From: Pratylenchus scribneri
Lineage: Eukaryota; Nematoda; Chromadorea; Rhabditida; Pratylenchidae
Length of the DNA stretch: 64,000 bases
Direction: 5' to 3'
Assembly (NCBI GenBank): GCA_030063045.1
Contig: JAQSEB010000097.1
Location: 62,001 to 126,000, forward strand
Shown here: positions 13,841 through 28,246 of the stretch, one piece after another
Layout of the letters: every line of letters begins with the position of its first letter
Position numbering within the stretch: position 1 is the first letter of the stretch
Position numbers and translations under genes: made by a program
Notes under the pieces: model-generated
What the model saw: only the letters and a program-made list of their open reading frames with translations
What the model was told of the DNA's origin: nothing
Database searches by the model: none

Positions 13841-16185
13841 ATTAATCATATTCATTTCGGAATAATCAATTAGATTAGTCAATTGAGATACTTTTCATTT
13901 AGGTGAAAATACTGGAAATTTTTGAAAATTTTTAAAAAAAAATTTTGCAAAAATTCTTAGATAACTTTTTCTTATTTCTTTAGGGAATATTTTTTATTAT
14001 CAATTAATCATATTCATTTCGGAATAATCAATTAGATTAGTCAATTGAGATACTTTTCATTTAGGTGAAAATACTGGAAATTTTTGAAAATTTTTAAAAA
14101 AAATTTTGCAAAAATTCTTAGATAACTTTTTCTTATTTCTTTAGGGAATATTTTTTATTATCAATTAATCATATTCATTTCGGAATAATCAATTAGATTA
14201 GTCAATTGAAATGCTTTTCATTTAGGTGAAAATACTGGAAATTTTTGAAAATTTTTAAAAAAAAATTTTGCAAAAATTCTTAGATAACTTTTTCTTATTT
14301 CTTTAGGGAATATTTTTTATTATCAATTAATCATATTCATTTCGGAATAATCAATTAGATTAGTCAATTGAGATACTTTTCATTTAGGTGAAAATACTGG
14401 AAATTTTTGAAAATTTTTAAAAAAAATTTTGCAAAAATTCTTAGATAACTTTTTCTTATTTCTTTAGGGAATATTTTTTATTATCAATTAATCATATTCA
14501 TTTCGGAATAATCAATTAGATTAGTCAATTGAGATACTTTTCATTTAGGTGAAAATACTGGAAATTTTTGAAAATTTTTAAAAAAAAATTTTGCAAAAAT
14601 TCTTAGATAACTTTTTCTTATTTCTTTAGGGAATATTTTTTATTATCAATTAATCATATTCATTTCGGAATAATCAATTAGATTAGTCAATTGAGATACT
14701 TTTCATTTAGGTGAAAATACTGGAAATTTTTGAAAATTTTTAAAAAAAAATTTTGCAAAAATTCTTAGATAACTTTTTCTTATTTCTTTAGGGAATATTT
14801 TTTATTATCAATTAATCATATTCATTTCGGAATAATCAATTAGATTAGTCAATTGAGATACTTTTCATTTAGGTGAAAATACTGGAAATTTTTGAAAATT
14901 TTTAAAAAAAATTTTGCAAAAATTCTTAGATAACTTTTTCTTATTTCTTTAGGGAATATTTTTTATTATCAATTAATCATATTCATTTCGGAATAATCAA
15001 TTAGATTAGTCAATTGAAATGCTTTTCATTTAGGTGAAAATACTGGAAATTTTTGAAAATTTTTAAAAAAAAATTTTGCAAAAATTCTTAGATAACTTTT
15101 TCTTATTTCTTTAGGGAATATTTTTTATTATCTATTAATCATATTCATTTCGGAATAATCAATTAGATTAGTCAATTGAGATACTTTTCATTTAGGTGAA
15201 AATACTGGAAATTTTTGAAAATTTTTAAAAAAAATTTTGCAAAAATTCTTAGATAACCTTTTCTTATTTCTTTAGGGAATATTTTTTATTATCAATTAAT
15301 CATATTCATTTCGGAATAATCAATTAGATTAGTCAATTGAGATACTTTTCATTTAGGTGAAAATACTGGAAATTTTTGAAAATTTTTAAAAAAAAATTTT
15401 GCAAAAATTCTTAGATAACTTTTTCTTATTTCTTTAGGGAATATTTTTTATTATCAATTAATCATATTCTTTTTGGAATAATCAATTAGATTAGTCAATT
15501 GAGATACTTTTCATTTAGGTGAAAATACTGGAAATTTTTGTAAATTTTTAAAAAAAAAATTTGCAAAAATTCTTAGATAACTTTTTCTTATTTCTTTAGG
15601 GAATATTTTTTATTATCAATTAATCATATTCATTTCGGAATAATCAATTAGATTAGTCAATTGAAATGCTTTTCATTTAGGTGAAAATACTGGAAATTTT
15701 TGAAAATTTTTAAAAAAAAATTTTGCAAAAATTCTTAGATAACTTTTTCTTATTTCTTTAGGGAATATTTTTTATTATCAATTAATCATATTCATTTCGG
15801 AATAATCAATTAGATTAGTCAATTGAGATACTTTTCATTTAGGTGAAAATACTGGAAATTTTTGAAAATTTTTAAAAAAAAATTTGCAAAAATTCTTAGA
15901 TACATTTTTCTTATTTCTTTAGGGAATATTTTTTATTATCAATTAATCATATTCTTTTTGGAATAATCAATTAGATTAGTCAATTGAAATGCTTTTCATT
16001 TAGGTGAAAATACTGGAAATTTTTGAAAATTTTTAAAAAAAAATTTTGCAAAAATTCTTAGATACATTTTTCTTATTTCTTTAGGGAATATTTTTTATTA
16101 TCAATTAATCATATTCTTTTTGGAATAATCAATTAGATTAGTCAATTGAGATACTTTTCATTTAGGTGAAAATACTGGAAATTTT
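13841..16185 (+). repeat. Satellite between higher-order copies, GATAAC type
   Basis: Ordinary monomers, mostly GATAAC with CATTTCGG and GAGATACTT ends. Two TGTAAATTTTT monomers lie 647 bp (4 units) apart, at 15539 and 16186. A single substitution, TATCTATTAATC, marks the monomer near 15131. Nothing other than satellite is visible. Confidence 0.85.
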
Positions 16186-19100
16186 TGTAAATTTTTAAAA
16201 AAAAAATTTGCAAAAATTCTTAGATACATTTTTCTTATTTCTTTAGGGAATATTTTTTATTATCAATTAATCATATTCTTTTTGGAATAATCAATTAGAT
16301 TAGTCAATTGAAATGCTTTTCATTTAGGTGAAAATACTGGAAATTTTTGAAAATTTTTAAAAAAAAATTTTGCAAAAATTCTTAGATAACTTTTTCTTAT
16401 TTCTTTAGGGAATATTTTTTATTATCAATTAATCATATTCATTTCGGAATAATCAATTAGATTAGTCAATTGAGATACTTTTCATTTAGGTGAAAATACT
16501 GGAAATTTTTGAAAATTTTTAAAAAAAATTTTGCAAAAATTCTTAGATAACTTTTTCTTATTTCTTTAGGGAATATTTTTTATTATCAATTAATCATATT
16601 CATTTCGGAATAATCAATTAGATTAGTCAATTGAGATACTTTTCATTTAGGTGAAAATACTGGAAATTTTTGAAAATTTTTAAAAAAAATTTTGCAAAAA
16701 TTCTTAGATAACTTTTTCTTATTTCTTTAGGGAATATTTTTTATTATCAATTAATCATATTCATTTCGGAATAATCAATTAGATTAGTCAATTGAAATGC
16801 TTTTCATTTAGGTGAAAATACTGGAAATTTTTGAAAATTTTTAAAAAAAAATTTTGCAAAAATTCTTAGATAACTTTTTCTTATTTCTTTAGGGAATATT
16901 TTTTATTATCAATTAATCATATTCATTTCGGAATAATCAATTAGATTAGTCAATTGAGATACTTTTCATTTAGGTGAAAATACTGGAAATTTTTGAAAAT
17001 TTTTAAAAAAAATTTTGCAAAAATTCTTAGATAACTTTTTCTTATTTCTTTAGGGAATATTTTTTATTATCAATTAATCATATTCATTTCGGAATAATCA
17101 ATTAGATTAGTCAATTGAGATACTTTTCATTTAGGTGAAAATACTGGAAATTTTTGAAAATTTTTAAAAAAAAATTTTGCAAAAATTCTTAGATAACTTT
17201 TTCTTATTTCTTTAGGGAATATTTTTTATTATCAATTAATCATATTCATTTCGGAATAATCAATTAGATTAGTCAATTGAGATACTTTTCATTTAGGTGA
17301 AAATACTGGAAATTTTTGAAAATTTTTAAAAAAAAATTTTGCAAAAATTCTTAGATAACTTTTTCTTATTTCTTTAGGGAATATTTTTTATTATCAATTA
17401 ATCATATTCATTTCGGAATAATCAATTAGATTAGTCAATTGAGATACTTTTCATTTAGGTGAAAATACTGGAAATTTTTGAAAATTTTTAAAAAAAATTT
17501 TGCAAAAATTCTTAGATAACTTTTTCTTATTTCTTTAGGGAATATTTTTTATTATCAATTAATCATATTCATTTCGGAATAATCAATTAGATTAGTCAAT
17601 TGAAATGCTTTTCATTTAGGTGAAAATACTGGAAATTTTTGAAAATTTTTAAAAAAAAATTTTGCAAAAATTCTTAGATAACTTTTTCTTATTTCTTTAG
17701 GGAATATTTTTTATTATCAATTAATCATATTCATTTCGGAATAATCAATTAGATTAGTCAATTGAAATGCTTTTCATTTAGGTGAAAATACTGGAAATTT
17801 TTGAAAATTTTTAAAAAAAAAATTTTGCAAAAATTCTTAGATAACTTTTTCTTATTTCTTTAGGGAATATTTTTTATTATCAATTAATCATATTCATTTC
17901 GGAATAATCAATTAGATTAGTCAATTGAAATGCTTTTCATTTAGGTGAAAATACTGGAAATTTTTGAAAATTTTTAAAAAAAATTTTGCAAAAATTCTTA
18001 GATAACTTTTTCTTATTTCTTTAGGGAATATTTTTTATTATCAATTAATCATATTCATTTCGGAATAATCAATTAGATTAGTCAATTGAGATACTTTTCA
18101 TTTAGGTGAAAATACTGGAAATTTTTGAAAATTTTTAAAAAAAATTTTGCAAAAATTCTTAGATAACTTTTTCTTATTTCTTTAGGGAATATTTTTTATT
18201 ATCAATTAATCATATTCATTTCGGAATAATCAATTAGATTAGTCAATTGAAATGCTTTTCATTTAGGTGAAAATACTGGAAATTTTTGAAAATTTTTAAA
18301 AAAAAATTTTGCAAAAATTCTTAGATAACTTTTTCTTATTTCTTTAGGGAATATTTTTTATTATCAATTAATCATATTCTTTTCGGAATATTCAATTAGA
18401 TTAGTCAATTGAGATACTTTTCATTTAGGTGAAAATACTGGAAATTTTTGAAAATTTTTAAAAAAAATTTTGCAAAAATTCTTAGATAACTTTTTCTTAT
18501 TTCTTTAGGGAATATTTTTTATTATCAATTAATCATATTCATTTCGGAATAATCAATTAGATTAGTCAATTGAGATACTTTTCATTTAGGTGAAAATACT
18601 GGAAATTTTTGAAAATTTTTAAAAAAAATTTTGCAAAAATTCTTAGATAACTTTTTCTTATTTCTTTAGGGAATATTTTTTATTATCAATTAATCATATT
18701 CATTTCGGAATAATCAATTAGATTAGTCAATTGAGATACTTTTCATTTAGGTGAAAATACTGGAAATTTTTGAAAATTTTTAAAAAAAATTTTGCAAAAA
18801 TTCTTAGATAACTTTTTCTTATTTCTTTAGGGAATATTTTTTATTATCAATTAATCATATTCATTTCGGAATAATCAATTAGATTAGTCAATTGAGATAC
18901 TTTTCATTTAGGTGAAAATACTGGAAATTTTTGAAAATTTTTAAAAAAAATTTTGCAAAAATTCTTAGATAACTTTTTCTTATTTCTTTAGGGAATATTT
19001 TTTATTATCAATTAATCATATTCATTTCGGAATAATCAATTAGATTAGTCAATTGAAATGCTTTTCATTTAGGTGAAAATACTGGAAATTTTTGAAAATT

Positions 19101-21645
19101 TTTAAAAAAAAAATTTTGCAAAAATTCTTAGATAACTTTTTCTTATTTCTTTAGGGAATATTTTTTATTATCAATTAATCATATTCATTTCGGAATAATC
19201 AATTAGATTAGTCAATTGAAATGCTTTTCATTTAGGTGAAAATACTGGAAATTTTTGAAAATTTTTAAAAAAAATTTTGCAAAAATTCTTAGATAACTTT
19301 TTCTTATTTCTTTAGGGAATATTTTTTATTATCAATTAATCATATTCATTTCGGAATAATCAATTAGATTAGTCAATTGAGATACTTTTCATTTAGGTGA
19401 AAATACTGGAAATTTTTGAAAATTTTTAAAAAAAGTTTTGCAAAAATTCTTAGATAACTTTTTCTTATTTCTTTAGGGAATATTTTTTATTATCAATTAA
19501 TCATATTCATTTCGGAATAATCAATTAGATTAGTCAATTGAAATGCTTTTCATTTAGGTGAAAATACTGGAAATTTTTGAAAATTTTTAAAAAAAAATTT
19601 TGCAAAAATTCTTAGATAACTTTTTCTTATTTCTTTAGGGAATATTTTTTATTATCAATTAATCATATTCTTTTCGGAATATTCAATTAGATTAGTCAAT
19701 TGAGATACTTTTCATTTAGGTGAAAATACTGGAAATTTTTGAAAATTTTTAAAAAAAATTTTGCAAAAATTCTTAGATAACTTTTTCTTATTTCTTTAGG
19801 GAATATTTTTTATTATCAATTAATCATATTCATTTCGGAATAATCAATTAGATTAGTCAATTGAGATACTTTTCATTTAGGTGAAAATACTGGAAATTTT
19901 TGAAAATTTTTAAAAAAAATTTTGCAAAAATTCTTAGATAACTTTTTCTTATTTCTTTAGGGAATATTTTTTATTATCAATTAATCATATTCATTTCGGA
20001 ATAATCAATTAGATTAGTCAATTGAGATACTTTTCATTTAGGTGAAAATACTGGAAATTTTTGAAAATTTTTAAAAAAAATTTTGCAAAAATTCTTAGAT
20101 AACTTTTTCTTATTTCTTTAGGGAATATTTTTTATTATCAATTAATCATATTCATTTCGGAATAATCAATTAGATTAGTCAATTGAGATACTTTTCATTT
20201 AGGTGAAAATACTGGAAATTTTTGAAAATTTTTAAAAAAAATTTTGCAAAAATTCTTAGATAATTTTTTCTTATTTCTTTAGGGAATATTTTTTATTATC
20301 AATTAATCATATTCATTTCGGAATAATCAATTAGATTAGTCAATTGGAATGCTTTTCATTTAGGTGAAAATACTGGAAATTTTTGAAAATTTTTAAAAAA
20401 AAAATTTTACAAAAATTCTTAGATACATTTTTCTTATTTCTTTAGGGAATATTTTTTATTATCAATTAATCATATTCATTTCGGAATAATCAATTAGATT
20501 AGTCAATTGAAATGCTTTTCATTTAGGTGAAAATACTGGAAATTTTTGAAAATTTTTAAAAAAAAATTTTGCAAAAATTCTTAGATAACTTTTTCTTATT
20601 TCTTTAGGGAATATTTTTTATTATCAATTAATCATATTCATTTCGGAATAATCAATTAGATTAGTCAATTGGAATGCTTTTCATTTAGGTGAAAATACTG
20701 GAAATTTTTGAAAATTTTTAAAAAAAAAATTTTACAAAAATTCTTAGATACATTTTTCTTATTTCTTTAGGGAATATTTTTTATTATCAATTAATCATAT
20801 TCATTTCGGAATAATCAATTAGATTAGTCAATTGAAATGCTTTTCATTTAGGTGAAAATACTGGAAATTTTTGAAAATTTTTAAAAAAAAATTTTGCAAA
20901 AATTCTTAGATACATTTTTCTTATTTCTTTAGGGAATATTTTTTATTATCAATTAATCATATTCTTTTTGGAATAATTAATTAGATTAGTCAATTGAAAT
21001 GCTTTTCATTTAGGTGAAAATACTGGAAATTTTTGAAAATTTTTAAAAAAAAATTTTGCAAAAATTCTTAGATAACTTTTTCTTATTTCTTTAGGGAATA
21101 TTTTTTATTATCAATTAATCATATTCATTTCGGAATAATCAATTAGATTAGTCAATTGAGATACTTTTCATTTAGGTGAAAATACTGGAAATTTTTGAAA
21201 ATTTTTAAAAAAAAATTTTGCAAAAATTCTTAGATAACTTTTTCTTATTTCTTTAGGGAATATTTTTTATTATCAATTAATCATATTCATTTCGGAATAA
21301 TCAATTAGATTAGTCAATTGAGATACTTTTCATTTAGGTGAAAATACTGGAAATTTTTGAAAATTTTTAAAAAAAATTTTGCAAAAATTCTTAGATAACT
21401 TTTTCTTATTTCTTTAGGGAATATTTTTTATTATCAATTAATCATATTCATTTCGGAATAATCAATTAGATTAGTCAATTGAAATGCTTTTCATTTAGGT
21501 GAAAATACTGGAAATTTTTGAAAATTTTTAAAAAAAAATTTTGCAAAAATTCTTAGATAACTTTTTCTTATTTCTTTAGGGAATATTTTTTATTATCAAT
21601 TAATCATATTCATTTCGGAATAATCAATTAGATTAGTCAATTGAG
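16186..21645 (+). repeat. Third copy of the large higher-order repeat (shift 7,273 bp)
   Basis: The markers of the second 33-unit copy recur here with a shift of 7,272-7,273 bp: TGTAAATTTTT at 8914 and 16186, CTTTTCGGAATATTC monomers at 11103/18376 and 12394/19667, and TTGGAATGC at 13071/20344. Past 13850 the match to the second copy continues where the first copy had already diverged, so copies two and three share the more recent history. The rare AACCTTTTC variant at 15255 matches 21720 with a shift of only 6,465 bp, so about five monomers (808 bp) are missing from this copy near 21645 or were gained in the other. Confidence 0.8.
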
Positions 21646-23264
21646 ATACTTTTCATTTAGGTGAAAATACTGGAAATTTTTGAAAATTTTTAAAAAAAAT
21701 TTTGCAAAAATTCTTAGATAACCTTTTCTTATTTCTTTAGGGAATATTTTTTATTATCAATTAATCATATTCATTTCGGAATAATCAATTAGATTAGTCA
21801 ATTGAGATACTTTTCATTTAGGTGAAAATACTGGAAATTTTTGAAAATTTTTAAAAAAAAATTTTGCAAAAATTCTTAGATAACTTTTTCTTATTTCTTT
21901 AGGGAATATTTTTTATTATCAATTAATCATATTCATTTCGGAATAATCAATTAGATTAGTCAATTGAGATACTTTTCATTTAGGTGAAAATACTGGAAAT
22001 TTTTGAAAATTTTTAAAAAAAATTTTGCAAAAATTCTTAGATAACTTTTTCTTATTTCTTTAGGGAATATTTTTTATTATCAATTAATCATATTCATTTC
22101 GGAATAATCAATTAGATTAGTCAATTGAAATGCTTTTCATTTAGGTGAAAATACTGGAAATTTTTGAAAATTTTTAAAAAAAAATTTTGCAAAAATTCTT
22201 AGATAACTTTTTCTTATTTCTTTAGGGAATATTTTTTATTATCAATTAATCATATTCATTTCGGAATAATCAATTAGATTAGTCAATTGAAATGCTTTTC
22301 ATTTAGGTGAAAATACTGGAAATTTTTGAAAATTTTTAAAAAAAAAATTTTGCAAAAATTCTTAGATAACTTTTTCTTATTTCTTTAGGGAATATTTTTT
22401 ATTATCAATTAATCATATTCATTTCGGAATAATCAATTAGATTAGTCAATTGAAATGCTTTTCATTTAGGTGAAAATACTGGAAATTTTTGAAAATTTTT
22501 AAAAAAAAATTTTGCAAAAATTCTTAGATAACTTTTTCTTATTTCTTTAGGGAATATTTTTTATTATCAATTAATCATATTCATTTCGGAATAATCAATT
22601 AGATTAGTCAATTGAAATGCTTTTCATTTAGGTGAAAATACTGGAAATTTTTGAAAATTTTTAAAAAAAATTTTGCAAAAATTCTTAGATAACTTTTTCT
22701 TATTTCTTTAGGGAATATTTTTTATTATCAATTAATCATATTCATTTCGGAATAATCAATTAGATTAGTCAATTGAGATACTTTTCATTTAGGTGAAAAT
22801 ACTGGAAATTTTTGAAAATTTTTAAAAAAAATTTTGCAAAAATTCTTAGATAACCTTTTCTTATTTCTTTAGGGAATATTTTTTATTATCAATTAATCAT
22901 ATTCATTTCGGAATAATCAATTAGATTAGTCAATTGAGATACTTTTCATTTAGGTGAAAATACTGGAAATTTTTGAAAATTTTTAAAAAAAATTTTGCAA
23001 AAATTCTTAGATAACTTTTTCTTATTTCTTTAGGGAATATTTTTTATTATCAATTAATCATATTCATTTCGGAATAATCAATTAGATTAGTCAATTGAGA
23101 TACTTTTCATTTAGGTGAAAATACTGGAAATTTTTGAAAATTTTTAAAAAAAATTTTGCAAAAATTCTTAGATAACTTTTTCTTATTTCTTTAGGGAATA
23201 TTTTTTATTATCAATTAATCATATTCATTTCGGAATAATCAATTAGATTAGTCAATTGAAATGC
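21646..23264 (+). repeat. Satellite, GATAAC type, 7-unit recurrence
   Basis: The rare AACCTTTTC variant at 21720 recurs at 22852, a shift of 1,132 bp (7 monomers). All other monomers are of the CATTTCGG / GAGATACTT or GAAATGCTT types. No gene or other element interrupts the repeat. Confidence 0.8.
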
Positions 23265-26130
23265 TTTTCATTTAGGTGAAAATACTGGAAATTTTTGAAA
23301 ATTTTTAAAAAAAAAATTTTACAAAAATTCTTAGATACATTTTTCTTATTTCTTTAGGGAATATTTTTTATTATCAATTAATCATATTCATTTCGGAATA
23401 ATCAATTAGATTAGTCAATTGAAATGCTTTTCATTTAGGTGAAAATACTGGAAATTTTTGAAAATTTTTAAAAAAAATTTTGCAAAAATTCTTAGATAAC
23501 TTTTTCTTATTTCTTTAGGGAATATTTTTTATTATCAATTAATCATATTCATTTCGGAATAATCAATTAGATTAGTCAATTGAGATACTTTTCATTTAGG
23601 TGAAAATACTGGAAATTTTTGAAAATTTTTAAAAAAAATTTTGCAAAAATTCTTAGATAACTTTTTCTTATTTCTTTAGGGAATATTTTTTATTATCAAT
23701 TAATCATATTCATTTCGGAATAATCAATTAGATTAGTCAATTGAAATGCTTTTCATTTAGGTGAAAATACTGGAAATTTTTGAAAATTTTTAAAAAAAAA
23801 TTTTACAAAAATTCTTAGATACATTTTTCTTATTTTTTTAGGGAATATTTTTTATTATCAATTAATCATATTCATTTCGGAATAATCAATTAGATTAGTC
23901 AATTGAAATGCTTTTCATTTAGGTGAAAATACTGGAAATTTTTGAAAATTTTTAAAAAAAAATTTTGCAAAAATTCTTAGATACATTTTTCTTATTTCTT
24001 TAGGGAATATTTTTTATTATCAATTAATCATATTCTTTTCGGAATATTCAATTAGATTAGTCAATTGAAATGCTTTTCATTTAGGTGAAAATACTGGAAA
24101 TTTTTGAAAATTTTTAAAAAAAAATTTTGCAAAAATTCTTAGATAACTTTTTCTTATTTCTTTAGGGAATATTTTTTATTATCAATTAATCATATTCATT
24201 TCGGAATAATCAATTAGATTAGTCAATTGAAATGCTTTTCATTTAGGTGAAAATACTGGAAATTTTTGAAAATTTTTAAAAAAAAATTTTACAAAAATTC
24301 TTAGATACATTTTTCTTATTTCTTTAGGGAATATTTTTTATTATCAATTAATCATATTCATTTCGGAATAATCAATTAGATTAGTCAATTGAAATGCTTT
24401 TCATTTAGGTGAAAATACTGGAAATTTTTGAAAATTTTTAAAAAAAATTTTGCAAAAATTCTTAGATAACTTTTTCTTATTTCTTTAGGGAATATTTTTT
24501 ATTATCAATTAATCATATTCATTTCGGAATAATCAATTAGATTAGTCAATTGAGATACTTTTCATTTAGGTGAAAATACTGGAAATTTTTGAAAATTTTT
24601 AAAAAAAATTTTGCAAAAATTCTTAGATAACTTTTTCTTATTTCTTTAGGGAATATTTTTTATTATCAATTAATCATATTCATTTCGGAATAATCAATTA
24701 GATTAGTCAATTGAAATGCTTTTCATTTAGGTGAAAATACTGGAAATTTTTGAAAATTTTTAAAAAAAAAATTTTACAAAAATTCTTAGATACATTTTTC
24801 TTATTTCTTTAGGGAATATTTTTTATTATCAATTAATCATATTCATTTCGGAATAATCAATTAGATTAGTCAATTGAAATGCTTTTCATTTAGGTGAAAA
24901 TACTGGAAATTTTTGAAAATTTTTAAAAAAAAATTTTGCAAAAATTCTTAGATACATTTTTCTTATTTCTTTAGGGAATATTTTTTATTATCAATTAATC
25001 ATATTCTTTTCGGAATATTCAATTAGATTAGTCAATTGAAATGCTTTTCATTTAGGTGAAAATACTGGAAATTTTTGAAAATTTTTAAAAAAAAATTTTG
25101 CAAAAATTCTTAGATAACTTTTTCTTATTTCTTTAGGGAATATTTTTTATTATCAATTAATCATATTCATTTCGGAATAATCAATTAGATTAGTCAATTG
25201 AAATGCTTTTCATTTAGGTGAAAATACTGGAAATTTTTGAAAATTTTTAAAAAAAAAATTTTACAAAAATTCTTAGATACATTTTTCTTATTTCTTTAGG
25301 GAATATTTTTTATTATCAATTAATCATATTCATTTCGGAATAATCAATTAGATTAGTCAATTGAAATGCTTTTCATTTAGGTGAAAATACTGGAAATTTT
25401 TGAAAATTTTTAAAAAAAATTTTGCAAAAATTCTTAGATAACTTTTTCTTATTTCTTTAGGGAATATTTTTTATTATCAATTAATCATATTCATTTCGGA
25501 ATAATCAATTAGATTAGTCAATTGAGATACTTTTCATTTAGGTGAAAATACTGGAAATTTTTGAAAATTTTTAAAAAAAATTTTGCAAAAATTCTTAGAT
25601 AACTTTTTCTTATTTCTTTAGGGAATATTTTTTATTATCAATTAATCATATTCATTTCGGAATAATCAATTAGATTAGTCAATTGAAATGCTTTTCATTT
25701 AGGTGAAAATACTGGAAATTTTTGAAAATTTTTAAAAAAAAAATTTTACAAAAATTCTTAGATACATTTTTCTTATTTCTTTAGGGAATATTTTTTATTA
25801 TCAATTAATCATATTCATTTCGGAATAATCAATTAGATTAGTCTATTGAAATGCTTTTCATTTAGGTGAAAATACTGGAAATTTTTGAAAATTTTTAAAA
25901 AAAAATTTTGCAAAAATTCTTAGATACATTTTTCTTATTTCTTTAGGGAATATTTTTTATTATCAATTAATCATATTCTTTTCGGAATATTCAATTAGAT
26001 TAGTCAATTGAAATGCTTTTCATTTAGGTGAAAATACTGGAAATTTTTGAAAATTTTTAAAAAAAAATTTTGCAAAAATTCTTAGATAACTTTTTCTTAT
26101 TTCTTTAGGGAATATTTTTTATTATCAATT
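23265..26130 (+). repeat. 6-unit (~971 bp) higher-order repeat, three copies
   Basis: A fixed order of monomers repeats three times: a TTTTACAAAA / GATACA / CATTTCGG unit, a GATACA / CTTTTCGGAATATTC unit, then GATAAC units. The CTTTTCGGAATATTC marker lies at 24032, 25003 and 25975, giving steps of 971 and 972 bp. Private substitutions separate the copies: CTTATTTTTTTAGG near 23830 in the first and GTCTATTG near 25843 in the third. The low divergence suggests recent amplification. Confidence 0.85.
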
Positions 26131-28246
26131 AATCATATTCTTTTCGGAATATTCAATTAGATTAGTCAATTGAGATACTTTTCATTTAGGTGAAAATACT
26201 GGAAATTTTTGAAAATTTTTAAAAAAAATTTTGCAAAAATTCTTAGATAACTTTTTCTTATTTCTTTAGGGAATATTTTTTATTATCAATTAATCATATT
26301 CATTTCGGAATAATCAATTAGATTAGTCAATTGAGATACTTTTCATTTAGGTGAAAATACTGGAAATTTTTGAAAATTTTTAAAAAAAATTTTGCAAAAA
26401 TTCTTAGATAACTTTTTCTTATTTCTTTAGGGAATATTTTTTATTATCAATTAATCATATTCATTTCGGAATAATCAATTAGATTAGTCAATTGAGATAC
26501 TTTTCATTTAGGTGAAAATACTGGAAATTTTTGAAAATTTTTAAAAAAAATTTTGCAAAAATTCTTAGATAACTTTTTCTTATTTCTTTAGGGAATATTT
26601 TTTATTATCAATTAATCATATTCATTTCGGAATAATCAATTAGATTAGTCAATTGAAATGGTTTTCATTTAGGTGAAAATACTGGAAATTTTTGAAAATT
26701 TTTAAAAAAAATTTTGCAAAAATTCTTAGATAACTTTTTCTTATTTCTTTAGGGAATATTTTTTATTATCAATTATTCATATTCATTTCGGAATAATCAA
26801 TTAGATTAGTCAATTGAGATACTTTTCATTTAGGTGAAAATACTGGAAATTTTTGAAAATTTTTAAAAAAAATTTTGCAAAAATTCTTAGATAACTTTTT
26901 CTTATTTCTTTAGGGAATATTTTTTATTATCAATTAATCATATTCATTTCGGAATAATCAATTAGATTAGTCAATTGAGATACTTTTCATTTAGGTGAAA
27001 ATACTGGAAATTTTTGAAAATTTTTAAAAAAAATTTTGCAAAAATTCTTAGATAACTTTTTCTTATTTCTTTAGGGAATATTTTTTATTATCAATTAATC
27101 ATATTCATTTCGGAATAATCAATTAGATTAGTCAATTGAGATACTTTTCATTTAGGTGAAAATACTGGAAATTTTTGAAAATTTTTAAAAAAAATTTTGC
27201 AAAAATTCTTAGATAACTTTTTCTTATTTCTTTAGGGAATATTTTTTATTATCAATTAATCATATTCATTTCGGAATAATCAATTAGATTAGTCAATTGA
27301 AATGCTTTTCATTTAGGTGAAAATACTGGAAATTTTTGAAAATTTTTAAAAAAAAATTTTGCAAAAATTCTTAGATAACTTTTTCTTATTTCATTAGGGA
27401 ATATTTTTTATTATCAATTAATCATATTCTTTTCGGAATATTCAATTAGATTAGTCAATTGAGATACTTTTCATTTAGGTGAAAATACTGGAAATTTTTG
27501 AAAATTTTTAAAAAAAATTTTGCAAAAATTCTTAGATAACTTTTTCTTATTTCTTTAGGGAATATTTTTTATTATCAATTAATCATATTCATTTCGGAAT
27601 AATCAATTAGATTAGTCAATTGAAATGCTTTTCATTTAGGTGAAAATACTGGAAATTTTTGAAAATTTTTAAAAAAAATTTTGCAAAAATTCTTAGATAA
27701 CTTTTTCTTATTTCTTTAGGGAATATTTTTTATTATCAATTAATCATATTCTTTTCGGAATATTCAATTAGATTAGTCAATTGAAATGGTTTTCATTTAG
27801 GTGAAAATACTGGAAATTTTTGAAAATTTTTAAAAAAAATTTTGCAAAAATTCTTAGATAACTTTTTCTTATTTCTTTAGGGAATATTTTTTATTATCAA
27901 TTATTCATATTCATTTCGGAATAATCAATTAGATTAGTCAATTGAAATGCTTTTCATTTAGGTGAAAATACTGGAAATTTTTGAAAATTTTTAAAAAAAA
28001 TTTTGCAAAAATTCTTAGATAACTTTTTCTTATTTCTTTAGGGAATATTTTTTATTATCAATTAATCATATTCATTTCGGAATAATCAATTAGATTAGTC
28101 AATTGAAATGGTTTTCATTTAGGTGAAAATACTGGAAATTTTTGAAAATTTTTAAAAAAAATTTTGCAAAAATTCTTAGATAACTTTTTCTTATTTCTTT
28201 AGGGAATATTTTTTATTATCAATTAATCATATTCATTTCGGAATAA
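26131..28246 (+). repeat. Satellite, mixed block before the TTTTTGG-rich domain
   Basis: Monomers are mostly GATAAC / CATTTCGG. CTTTTCGGAATATTC units recur near 26130 and 27430, about 8 monomers apart, as in the earlier block. CAATTATTCATATTC variants appear near 26773 and 27900. GAAATGGTT ends, rare in the preceding block, become frequent and foreshadow the next domain. Confidence 0.75.
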
